From assembly GCA_916610825.1 (NCBI GenBank), contig OU744453.1, positions 16,897,241-16,961,240 on the forward strand: a stretch of DNA of 64,000 nt, read 5' to 3'. The stretch is from Haliclystus octoradiatus (Eukaryota; Cnidaria; Staurozoa; Stauromedusae; Haliclystidae). Below, one piece after another: positions 10,960 through 21,893 of this stretch; position 1 is the first letter of the stretch; each line of letters starts with the position of its first letter. The translations under genes were made by a program, and so were the position numbers. The notes under the pieces are model-generated. The model saw only the letters and a program-made list of their open reading frames with translations, had not been told where the DNA came from and ran no database searches.

Positions 10960-12351
10960 ATGGAGATGTACGCGCCTTCCTATGATGCTTTGAAGATTTT
11001 ACATATACTTATTTATTACTTTTCAATGTCTACTGTAGAAGCCTTGGCAACATGCGGAACAGTCAATAATATGACACCTACACTTACTACAGACGGAAAC
11101 TTATTTGAAACAATAATCGGAAAATTCTATACAACACAACCCTTCAAAACTTATTTAAACACTACTGTTGGAAGATGTACGATGATATTTAATGCTGATT
11201 TACAATATAAGTCCATGAATGTTATTGAAGGAAACAAAAAAGATTCGACATGTCAGATGTTTAAAAAGAAAGCCAGTGAAGACATGGAAACTAACGGGAT
11301 TTTGATAGGAAGAGTTGGGACAACATATTACGAGAAATTTGAACAAGGTAAGTATATGTTTTAAGCCAAACGACGCAAACATTTGAGCGACAAATCTGTT
11401 TTTTGTCCGACGTGTATTTTTCGTGTTTTGAAGCAGTCTTTTCAGGAGCGGCTAAACGACAAGGATTTTCTCAAGACTTTTCTAGAAAAAGTCAGATTGA
11501 GCTTAAAAAGAAGCCACGGAGAAGCAACAACATCGAAAAAGTTCGATACATTTCGAACAAAATGGTTCGAAAAGAATAACGAAGACGTTCGATATCAAAA
11601 ATCCTTGGAAAGAGTTTGAAAATGTTTGATGGCCATCAAACACGAGGCGACAAATAAGATACACGATGCAACACGTCAGACAAAATTGAAAGAGTGGCTA
11701 AACGACAAGGACTTTCGAAGGATTTAAAAGTCGCTCAAATGTTGCCGTCGTTTGCCCAGGGCTTTACACTGTATAATTACGTTTGAAGGGTATTCCTTTT
11801 ATTTCTAGCAAGTGCTAATATTCTTGACAACATTTTCTTTTCTCAAGTGTTTCTACTCATTGTGTAGATATTTCCTAGTTCAAGTACAATTATGTGCTAT
11901 TTATTAAGTTTTCATTGTCATTTCAGGGTACGTACGGGCTAGCATATCGTCGATTGAAGTTGAAACCAAAGATGAGAAACCTGGAAGTTTTAATTTCATT
12001 CAACCGAGTGGACATTATATGGTGAAACTTAACCATATCAGTGGTGGTTTATCTTGTGTTAGAACACCAACTACTTTACCATTCGGATGTCAATGGAATA
12101 CTGGATATTCTCCATTTTCGATGTTATTGGTGAACGGTTTTCGTGGGGAAGTGATCATTGAAGAATCACAATTTTCTGATTACGAAGGTGACGGGAAAAC
12201 AACATCATATGCAGCAACTCCCAGAGGTTCATGTTTTTACTTGAATGAATGCTCAATGTATTCCTTTTGGTACAACGATGATTTTGATAATTCTACTGAA
12301 GATGGTAACCATGGCAAAAGCAAATTCGAAATGATGGTCAAGGCATGCTAA
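10960..12351 (+). CDS. Secreted eight-cysteine protein A2 (paralogue of A1)
   Basis: Exons 10960-11347 and 11927-12351 (GTAAGT..TTCAG, phase 1) encode 270 residues aligned with A1 without gaps. The signal region and all eight cysteines are conserved. My hand count gives six replaced residues in exon 1 and 21 in exon 2. In exon 2 they cluster at residues 172-194 and 246-261, against seven silent changes. Both sequons persist (N67, N251). Promoter, intron MITE and polyadenylation signal match A1. Function is unknown. The clustering suggests surface patches under diversifying pressure or gene conversion from another paralogue. Confidence 0.85.
11364..11763. mobile_element. PIF/Harbinger-like MITE in the A2 intron
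   Basis: Counterpart of the element in the A1 intron. TTA flanks it on both sides and the right end is intact, but six bases of the left end (CTGGGC) are lost. The shared position shows insertion before the block duplicated. Confidence 0.75.
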
Positions 12352-12566
12352 CAGAACATAATCTCAAAACCTTGACAACTCAATCGAGTATAAACTTAGC
12401 ATTTCATGTTTCACATTTGACTTTAATTCTTTAAACTTATTTATCATTGCAATAATCATTTAATTTATTTATCGCTTTATTCTAGTCGGGGAAACACTTG
12501 TTATAGTCATAATCAAAGTAGCAATGTTCTGATAAGAGACTAAAACTATCGACTTTGTCATTCGAT

Positions 12567-12572
12567 AATAAA
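12567..12572 (+). terminator. Candidate polyadenylation signal of A2
   Basis: AATAAA lies 215 bp after the A2 stop codon, matching the A1 arrangement. Confidence 0.45.
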
Positions 12573-12708
12573 TATTGGCCAATCGGCGAGTTGCTGCTCT
12601 GTCTATGTATTTTCTGGTCTGCTAATCACTCACCAGTCTCGATTTAGTAAGGTCAGGTAAATACTTTTCCCGGGCCGTGCTTAAAAAATGATCTTGCACC
12701 GCTATAAC

Positions 12709-13678
12709 GGTGAGCCTTATGTCAAAGCGGGTCGTCTGGTCTGACGTCAGGTCATGTCATTTAATTATGAATGCATGCGTACTACCTTACATACACACTT
12801 CATAAAATTGACAAACAGGACAGGAAGAGTTTCACAATGAAGAATAAGATGATTAATTTGGCAGAAAATAAAGGCTTCTTAATCTAACTTCTGCGATACT
12901 TATATGTATCAATGTGAACTGGCTGTATTTATGAATTAATTATACTGTGTCATGGTTGTTGTGTGTTACAGTGCTAGCATAGGCTCATCGCCACTCTTAT
13001 AATATCAACCACGTGCAATAACCCGCCTGGCGGTACTACTTTTCGTACGTTCGACACCTTTTACTCAATGTTCAGACACATTTTTATATACGCAATGGAA
13101 AATATTATATTTAGTAACAATCCTATTGCATTAGTTAGTTGATTTTACATGATTTCAGTCTGTATGTTGATGTTCTTTATTATCGTCGCTCTTGGTAAAG
13201 ATAAATAATACACGCATAATTAGATGAAGAAGAATAGTATCGTGGATGATGGATGTACTGTAAACAACCTTGTAGATAGTTTAAAATATTCGATCTACCA
13301 GTAAAATAAAGTAGAATAGATAATATACAGCTGCATTAGGTTTTCACCATCACAAAAGGCGAATAACCCACGTGATTCCCTATCGAAAAGGTCTATTTTA
13401 TGAATCCGGATTAGGAGCACTATAAAACAACACAAAAATCCGTAGAATGGATTTATCAATACAATCAATCCATACTGATACACACAAATATCGTTCAAAG
13501 TATTATAAATAGATTTCCTGCCTAATAATTTAATTATTTTCTCATCTTGAAACTCTTCGTGTTCTTATTGTCAATTTTATGAAGTGTGCTATGTCAGATA
13601 GTATGAATGCGTCTGTAATATTAAAACACGTGACCTCGAAGTCAGACCAGACGAACCCACTTTGACATAGGGCTCACC
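12709..13678. mobile_element. Non-autonomous inverted-repeat element, second copy
   Basis: Block-2 counterpart of 4280-5254 with the same ~50-bp inverted ends and only scattered substitutions. No gene inside. Confidence 0.65.
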
Positions 13679-13823
13679 TTTTTAATGGCGTATTCATTTG
13701 TTCATTAGAGACCTTAAGAAAATGCGACGGGCGATATCTAGGACGGGGTTATGAAGCGGAATTTGGGTCATAAATCTGAACGTCCGTGACGTCGTTTGTT
13801 TCTGTGTCGTCGTTGAATTTCAT

Positions 13824-15000
13824 TCCATGTTTCCCTTCCGTTGTCATCTGCGCTGCCATCTGCGAATCAAATTGAAAACTTCACAAAGAATAAATGTCAG
13901 GCCCTTCACGTCGGTACAAGAAAGTTCTCACCATGATTGATGACAGGCCGACGACGAATGGCCAAAAAGCTTCAACATCAACAGACAATCGACCAACATC
14001 AATGGAAAAGACGATGCCAAAGGTTGATAATCAAGTCGTACGAAATCGCCGATCGCCAGAGACCAGTTCTTCCGTCAGTTCAATCGCCTCAAGCCACGCA
14101 TCACGCATTTCCGTAGCAAGACAAAAGAAGGAAAGATTGATATTGTTGCAGCAAAAGTCAAAGAAAGAGCAAATACGCAAGCAATAAGAGGCTAACCTCG
14201 AACAAGAAAGAATAAACAGATGAGTTAGCGTTGGCAGAGTTTGAAGAGCGCTTTGCAATCGAGGCGGATGGTTCAGAATTCTTAGAAGAGAGATTAAAAG
14301 ATTTCGGAGAAATAGCACCTGGATGACACCTGGATTAACGACATTGCTGAAATAGAATTTGATTTAACAATAATGCGCAGCAATGAAGTCATACCGGCAT
14401 ATCAAATGGGCCTGCAATTATTGAAAGGACTAACTCTGTGCAAGTTGATGGTAAATCAATTAATTGGCCATAGTATCGGCTTGTTTAGACCGTTAATTCA
14501 TAACACACCCATGAAAAATGACCAAAAAATGGCCTATTCGCAAGAATGCTGTACGGACATTGCTGAAACTAAATTATCGGGTTTCTAAGTATGTGGAAGT
14601 AGCTATGCAAAAGCGCTTGAACATTTAAACGAACAATTTGGCAAGCCTAGATTGATAGCAAAAGCTTTCATAGAAAACATGGTTTCAAAGGCCCAAGCTG
14701 TAAATACAACTGATACTGACCCGGGATACTGATTTCTCGCAAGGACTTTCTGTTGCACTAACCTGGAACTTGTTGCTAAATGGTTACCATGATTTGTTAA
14801 TCCGATTAGAAGAGAAAGATCAATTGCCATGCCTTAGTACATTTCATAAATGGCTGAAGAGACAAGTGAGTGCCGCAAGAGCTGTCATCTTGTTAAAGAA
14901 ACCGTCGTTGAAGAATATTACTTGTCTTTCACATTTTAGAAAATACTGGAGTTCTATCAAACTCATTTGTAAGTCCTTGTAACTGTAGCAAAACACTATA
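13824..15000 (+). mobile_element. BEL/Pao gag relic, copy 2
   Basis: Near-identical to 5400-6580, including the same 97-residue frame (13894-14187), the same stops and the same DUF1759-like stretch in a shifted frame (about 14594-14729). The shared disabling mutations show it was already dead when the block duplicated. Confidence 0.7.
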
Positions 15001-17995
15001 CTGCGATATCTATACGCCTTTCTACGTGCATCAAATATTTTATTTGTTATTTTTTTTTACATTTCTACGTCCAATGCAGATACGTTGTTAACATGCAGAA
15101 TGGTCACATCTATAACATTTACCACACATTGTGATCTCTTTGATACAAAACTGGAAACTTTTATACAACACAACCGTTCAAAACAAATTCAAATCTCACA
15201 GTTGGTGTTAAAATTATCATCTTGTCAACAACAACAACAATATTAACATTACACTATGATTGGTTAATCGATTAGCACGTGACCTTATAGGGCATTTAAG
15301 ATTGTAAATTGTGTTTGTAATTTATCAAGTTTGCTATATGGAAATTAAAAATCCTGGCGTATTTGAAGCCCGTGCGCTATACAGACTGTTGGTTGGGGAA
15401 GAACGTGAGCCAACGCCATTACAAACCAACCCTCCGCCGAATGATAAAGATCGCCGTAAATTTGTCGAAGATCCAGTGGCAAGTATGCTGTCAAGGCTGC
15501 TGGGGTGAAGTCAATTTTATTTCAAACGGTCCCCACTAGCCAGCTACACATTATCGCTAAGAAGGATTTTAATCGGGATGAATTTATAAAACTTATGTGG
15601 GAAGAATTAATTGGAACTTTTGATCGTCCTTCGTTATCAAATAAATTGGATTTGCTAACACGTCTGTTGGATATTAAAATGGTTTCTGGTCAATCAGTCG
15701 ATATGTATTATATGTGGAGAGATTGGCGGCGTTGGGTGCACCGGTAGATAAAGACCTTCAAGTGGCAATTTTATTACGCGGTTTAGTTCTGCATATTTTG
15801 CATCGCTAAGAACTGCTTATATTGCGAAAGGTGATGTCTCAATTGGCGAACTACAGGAAGCGTTGAAAACGGAAGAAAGACGTTTAAAACATGACTGTGA
15901 AAGTGGCGAGTCTGTATTGTTTGTTTCTGGTAGAAATTACCGACAAAGTGGTGGTCAAAAAGGACTCACTGGTTCTTGTTATGTATGTGGCAAATATGGA
16001 CATTACCACATAGACTGTCCCATCCACATGGGTAAAAGGAAAACCAATAATCACTATATGCAAAAATTGTAAAACATACTGATTGTGCTGATGATGATCA
16101 AAAAGGTTTTACTGGTAATGGTATATTTGCTGCCATTCATGATTAGAACAATTATGCAAATGTTTTGCTTCTAGTGACTGGTTGAGTGACTCTGGTGCCA
16201 GTAGGAATATGTGTAATGATATTTCAAATAAGATTAACTATACATCTTTTAATTCTCCTGAGCTTGTAAATGTGAGGTTGCTAGAAGTGGTACTGTGACT
16301 TTAAAAATGACTGCTGGAGATTGTCCTAATTAACATGTTATTAACAATGTGTTGCATGTTCCTCAAATAGCTCATAATTTTTATTCTGTTGCTGATGCTG
16401 CAACAAGAGCTTGTTCTGTTGCTTTTACAAATGCTGACTGTGTTATTCAAAGTTATAATGGAGAAGTCATTGCTAATTGTGTTACAAATGGTAAACTATA
16501 CCAACTGTTATGTAACACAGTATATCATAAGTGTAATGCTGCTATAAATTGTTTTGATTTATGCAATGACGGCTTGGTCATGCAAGCCCTGATCGGATCA
16601 AAGAAGCCTAAAATCTAGTTGATGGTGTAGGCGCTCTTGGAAGTACTGAATTATGTTTTTGTGAAAGCTGTGTTGTGGCTAAACAACATCGTCTACCATT
16701 TAAGAAGAAATCATCAAATGACATTAAATCTCAAGTGGAATCACTAAACCCAAGTCTATCAATGAAGCTTTGACCTCGTTGCTATGGCAGTTAGAAAGAA
16801 CATGAAAATTCACCAAATGGATGTTGTAACTGCTTTTTTGAATGGTGAATTGAATGAAATTATTTATATGGAGCAGCCTCCTGGTTACATTGAAGCAGGA
16901 AAAGAACATCTTGTTTGTCAGTTGAACAGATCTATGTATGGCTTAAAACAAGCGTCAAAACGTTGGAATATTCTGTTATGTGATCTTATAAAAAGTATTG
17001 GTTTTATACAATGCCAGACAGGCGATTGTGTGTTTATTATTAATCAGCCGTTTACTATTGTTGCTGTTTATGTGGATGATCTTGTATTAATGACCAGTGA
17101 TATTGATGATATATACGTCTATATTTAAAAGCTGAACTTTGTGAGAGATTTAAAATGTCTGATTGGGTTTATTGGATCATCTACTTGGAATTACTATTAA
17201 TATTAAAGAGAATGGATTATTTATGAATCAATCATCGTATACTGAAAAGTTGTTAGAGAGATTTAATATGGAGAATGCTAATTATGCTACTACTCCTTGT
17301 GATACCAATGTGGTACTAGTGAAAAATGATTTTGTATCAAAACAAATGGATACAAAATTATATCAGTCGTTAATTGATTCTTTGTTATTTGCAGCTATAG
17401 CTACCCGACCTGATATTCAGTTTGCTTTTGGTTTAATCTGTCGCTATTTTTCTGTCGCGTGTACTGAGGTATTTAATAGGTACTAAACATGTTAGTCTGA
17501 TGTACCAAAACAGTGGGAGTGATATTCTTGGATATCGTGATGCTGATTTTGCCCGTGATATTGACGATAGACATTCTACATCTGGTTGGATTTTTATACT
17601 TGCTAATGGACCTATAAGTTCGTGTAGTAAAAATCAAAAATGTGTTTGTTTGTCAACTGCAGAAGCAGAGTATATATCACATATATGCAGTGCAACTAAA
17701 GGAGCATTGTTTCTTATGCAATTATTTAGTGAATTAAATATTGATGTTCATCCAGTTACAATAAAAGAAGACAATCAAGCAGTTATTTCAATGTCCAAAA
17801 ATCATGTTCATTATTCTAGAACAAAACACACTGATCTTGAATGTCATTTTGTTAGAGAAGCAGTATCAGATAATATAATTGATGTTGTATATTGTAATAC
17901 AAAAGAAGATTCTAGCTGATATGTAAACAAAGCCTTTGCCTAAAGTGCAGTTTGATTATTTGAAGGATTCAATGAAGTTGACTTGTTGAAAACAT

Positions 17996-18004
17996 GAGTG
18001 GGAG
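17996..18004 (+). other. Copia polypurine tract
   Basis: GAGTGGGAG lies immediately before the 3' LTR start TGTTAAAATC, the expected priming site for plus-strand DNA synthesis in copia elements. Confidence 0.7.
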
Positions 18005-18258
18005 TGTTAAAATCATCATGTTTTCAACAACAACAACAATATTAACATTAACTTATGATGGGTTAATTGATTATCCCGTGACCTTATAGGGTGTTTAAGA
18101 TTGTAATTGTGTTTGTAATTTATCAATTGAATTATGTTGTCAAAGTGTTGTCATTCTGGTCTTGTGTTTATGAAAATTATATTGTTATGGTTATTACTTG
18201 AAGCATGTGTGTTTTATGAACCATCTTGTTTATGTTTGGTCAGTTGATATTTTTAACA
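18005..18258 (+). repeat. Copia 3' LTR, 254 bp
   Basis: It starts TGTTA and ends TAACA. Its first ~120 bp are repeated at 15206-15325 and 6812-6935 as the truncated 5' LTR. CAACAACAACAACAAT and CGTGACCTTATAGGG are shared landmarks. Confidence 0.85.
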
Positions 18259-19597
18259 GTTGAAAATACAATGATATTTAATGCTGATTCACAATTGCAT
18301 TCCATGAATGTTATGATGTAAACATTAAGAAATTCCATGGACATGTCAAATGTTCAAAAGGAAAGCCAATGAAGACATGGAAAATAACGGAATTTTGCTT
18401 GAAAGAAATGGGGCAACTTATTACAAGAAAGATGAACAAGATAAGTATATTTTTAGATTGATTACGTCCGAAAGGTAATTATTCTATTTTCAGAAAGTTC
18501 TTATATTTTAGACCACGTATTCATTCCTCAAGTGTTTCTACTCATTATGTAAATATTTCCTAGAGTTCAAATGCAATTATGTCAAAATGATTAAATTTTC
18601 CTTTCATGGTAGGTACGGGCTAGTATATCGTCAATCGAAGTTAGAAGCAAAGTTAAGAAACCTGGAAATTTTACTTTCATTCAGTCGAATGGGTATATGT
18701 AATGGGTACATTGTAAAGCTTAACCATGTTCGTGGTGGTTTAGCTTGTGCGCCACTACACCATTCGGATGTCAATGGGCTACAGGTTTTAAACCATCTTC
18801 GATTACTTGATGAAAGGTTTTCGTGGGGAAGTGATCATGGACCAATCAAAATTTTTTGATTAAGAAGCTGACGGACAAACAACATCATATGTTCATGTTT
18901 CTAATTGAGTGAAGGCTCGTCGTATTCCCTTTGGTACAATGGCGAGTTTTTAAATTCTACTGAACACGATAACCGTGGAAAATCAACATTCGAAATGATG
19001 GTTAAGGCATAATAACATAGCATTATCTCAAATATGTTTTACCCTCGAACATTTAATTTTTAATCAGCAAGGACATACTTCTATGACAGGTCAAGCAACT
19101 ATAAGCAGTTTGAATTAGGACAATACAATGACAAATAGGTGTCAAATATGTCACATATCAAGTTCATTATATAGTTATATATCTATAATCTGTTCTACAG
19201 AATCATAAGGACAGTTAATCGACTCGTCGAGAGTCGAGTCGAGACAATAGCATCTCCAAGGTTTCAAGGCTGACGTGATAGAAAAACTCTTTTTTACAAA
19301 ATTTTGACTTTCAAAATAAAGATTTACTACAATACAGAAGCCAGAATTGTCAAGTTTATTATAAAAAAAGATGCGAATAATTAGAAAGAGGACAACAAAA
19401 TGCAAATAAGTCTTCATCTAATCAAGTTGATAGCGTTAATAAGTCTCTAAATTATGAAGACAGATTTGAACAAACTTTTTGCCGGCGATGAATTCGTAAT
19501 ATTTCTCAAAACGCAGTTGCTCTTGAATATTTCATGGGATTAATCAAGGTATGGATTAAGATTCATAATAAAACAATTATGAAACTCGATTTCACAT

Positions 19598-19647
19598 GAC
19601 ACTGAGAATTATCAGGCTGAGGCCTCGGCCTGATAATTCTCAGTGTC
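19598..19647. repeat. Perfect 20-bp stem hairpin
   Basis: GACACTGAGAATTATCAGGC (19598-19617) is exactly complementary to 19628-19647, with a 10-base loop. Flanks continue the symmetry imperfectly. It may be a tiny foldback element or a cruciform site. No gene adjoins it. Confidence 0.8.
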
Positions 19648-19689
19648 GTGCTCAATCTCGTTCGCTAATTGTTAAATATTTTATAATTA

Positions 19690-19830
19690 TAGTACTGAAA
19701 CAATAACGGTATTTGAATATTGGCTATGGCATGTGTTTATAAATACTGTCCAATCAGTGAGTATGTTTGGCATCCCTGTGTCTTTTATGGTCTGCCAATC
19801 AAGCACTCCTTTAGATTCCGTAAAGCGACC
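19690..19830. repeat. Diverged A-family 3' flank behind psiB2
   Basis: This segment resembles the sequence behind A1 (about 4130-4230): ATAAATA(C/T)TG.CCAATC, then TGTCTTTTATGGTCTGC.AATCA and a GATT(C/T).GTAA block. It shows that psiB2 arose by duplication of gene plus flank, earlier than the A1/A2 split. Confidence 0.5.
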
Positions 19831-20337
19831 CAAATTGGATCAAATCGATATATCATTGCTAAAGGATAATCCCTACTAGAATATAAAAAGTTTGCAGCTA
19901 TGCAGAATGAGGTCATACGACATTGGATTTAGCAGATCAGCTTTTGACCTCTTCTATTGATTTGTTGATGTATTTCGAAAACGTTTCTTAATATACGTTT
20001 ATCACGTTTCTTAATATACGTTTATCAAGTTCTGTTTTAATGAACCGTTCTTGCTGGTTACTTGTTTTTTAACGTTTACTTTGTCTCTGCTTATATACTT
20101 GTAGTAATTTCCTGCTATTAACAATCAATCTGAAGTAATTATATTAGACTGAGTGTCACATATCTAATCGACAGATTTCTTCAAGCACCCTGAAATCGAG
20201 GAAAACGTGTTCAAAAAAAGACATAATTAAAGAGTTCCGCTTGATTGGCAAAAGGGATGAAATATTTTCATTCGGAATACAATGTACTTTATTATGCAAG
20301 CAAGACCATAAATTCCGAATGACTTTCCTAAAGCCAA
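19831..20337. other. Non-coding spacer with a short direct repeat
   Basis: A unit containing GTTTCTTAATATACGTTTATCA is repeated back to back around 19983-20030. I see no gene. Confidence 0.5.
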
Positions 20338-20375
20338 CCAGTGGTGCTCCGGTCAGGTATTGAACCCAAGACTAA
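20338..20375 (-). mobile_element. Fragment of tRNA-derived SINE B
   Basis: The reverse complement, GTCTTGGGTTCAATACCTGA and onward, matches the B-box region of the SINE B copies at 25314 and 35588. The rest is missing where the Harbinger structure begins. Confidence 0.5.
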
Positions 20376-20376
20376 A

Positions 20377-21893
20377 GCCCGGTTTCCACTTGACGAAAAA
20401 TTCGCTGCAGCAAAATTTCGCGGCTAAAAAGCCAAGTACGCATGCGCTGTGTGACGTTGCACACGATTTTGGACCACGCAGGTTTCGCTGCAACTTTCGC
20501 TGAAGCGAAAAAAGTAGTTGGAATTGATCCTACTTTTTTGCGATTCGCTGCAGCGAAAAGTGAATCAAACCAATGCAAATCATCTGAAAATGATGTTGTC
20601 ATGACATTTTCAGCAAACAAGATGGCGGCCTGTATTGCTTTGTTGCCTGAAATTTGTAGCCTGTATTTTGTCAATTGTGAATCTCCATTCTCCAGTCATC
20701 AAATAACGCAAACAAACACATGGTTTTCTCATGTGAGTATCGTTCTCTTTTCAATTTTTAGACCAATCATTACATAAAATTGTTCAAATGTCGAATGACA
20801 TATTTTCGAAGAGAACGGTAAAAATATTCGATGTCGTAGAGCTTCATTTCGTTTACGAGTAAATGAAACTCTCCTTTCTCTTTCCTCTCTTCAAATAGTT
20901 TCCAGATCCAGAATGGTTTACTGTATTTTCTTGCATAAACTCTACGTCTTCTGAGCAGAAACATTTGAATAATTTGCAGTCGTTCAAGCTATACAACTTA
21001 CAAATTGACTGGTGACATGATGGATTTTCATAAAATGTCGAATTTGGTGCGCGAAATAAATTTGGTGCGCTTAATGCCGGGTTTCCATTTGGCGAAAAAT
21101 TCAAGTCAGCGAAAAATTCGCGGCTACTTTCGCGGCGAAATATTCGCTGGTTGATTTCCACTTGAAATTTATTTCGCGCACCAAATTCGACATTTTATGA
21201 AAATCCATCATGTCACCAGTCAATTTGTAAGTTGTATAGCTTGAACGACTGCAAATTATTCAAATGTTTCTGCTCAGAAGACGTAGAGTGTATGCAGGAA
21301 AATACAGTTAAGGATGCTGGGTCCGGAAATTATTTGAAGAGAGGAAAGATAAAGCAGAGTTTCATTTACTCGTAAAGGAAATGAAGCTCTACGACATCGA
21401 ATATTTTTACCGTTCTCTTCGTAAATATGTCATTCGACATTTGAATAATTTTATATAATGATTGGTCTAAAATTGTAAAGAAGGATACTCACAAGAGAAG
21501 AACATTGGTTCGCTAGAGAGGTTATGAGTTTGTTTGCGTTATTTGGTGACTGGAGATTCACAATTTGCAAAAATACACACATTATACAAAAATACACAAA
21601 TTCCAGGCAACAAAGCAATACAAGCTCCAAATTTCATCCCGCCATCTTGTTTGCTGAAAATGTCATGACAACATCATTTTCAAATGATTTGCATTGGCTT
21701 GATTCATTTTTCACTGCAGCGAATTGCAAAAAAGTAGGATCAGTTCCAACTACATTTTTCGCTTCAGCGAAAGTTGCAGCGAAACCTGCGTGGTCCAAAC
21801 CAGTATGCAACGTCACACAACGCATGCGTACTCAGTTGTTTAGCCGCGAAATTTTCGCTGCAGCGAATTATTTGTCAACTGGAAACCGGGCAT
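20377..21893. mobile_element. PIF/Harbinger element as a 1.5-kb inverted duplication
   Basis: Positions 20377-21063 and about 21165-21893 are inverted copies (arms near 700 bp) around a ~100-bp centre. The outer ends read GCCCGGTTTCCACTTGAC and its complement. A third end-like motif, GCCGGGTTTCCATTTGGC, starts at 21075, so 21075-21893 looks like one full-length small element and the left arm like a truncated inverted copy. Each arm encodes the N-terminal stretch of a Harbinger transposase, LLRRRRVY followed later by F-E-E-R-K and Y-D-I-E-Y-F (20770-20964 minus; about 21268-21440 plus). The right arm has a stop. There is no DDE domain, so it is non-autonomous. Confidence 0.75.

Larger units (their letters stand above)
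10600..17590 (+). repeat. Tandem segmental duplication, copy 2
   Basis: This is the second copy of the 2160-8972 block, in direct orientation. The sequence beyond 17590 (rest of the copia element, rest of psiB) belongs to the more complete ancestral arrangement. The shared insertions with small private deletions on each side indicate a fairly recent duplication. Confidence 0.9.
15206..18258 (+). mobile_element. Ty1/copia element inserted in psiB2, internally deleted
   Basis: GTTGG (15201-15205) and GTTGA (18259-18263) are the probable 5-bp target duplication. Order: partial 5' LTR (about 120 bp), gag with a CCHC knuckle (15978-16019), protease Asp-Ser-Gly-Ala (near 16185-16200) and a pre-integrase Cys-x2-Cys region (16654-16707). 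Then come reverse transcriptase (16784-17486, Tyr-Val-Asp-Asp at 17071-17082), RNase H (17500-17919), a polypurine tract and the 3' LTR. The integrase core and the start of RT are missing and frames are broken, so it cannot move by itself. Confidence 0.9.
15005..19014 (+). pseudogene. psiB2: third A-family paralogue split by a copia element
   Basis: Exon 1 begins near 15005 without its ATG: a 28-bp deletion relative to psiB1 removes it. A copia element (15206-18258) interrupts exon 1. Homology resumes at 18259 with the Met-Ile-Phe-Asn-Ala-Asp stretch and the Cys-Gln-Met-Phe-Lys stretch equivalent to C98. Exon 2 homology runs from about 18610 to 19014 with several frameshifts and stops, and ends at a Met-Met-Val-Lys-Ala tail where A1 and A2 have a final Cys. 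The variable patch of exon 2 differs from both A1 and A2. Not translatable as a family protein. Confidence 0.8.
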
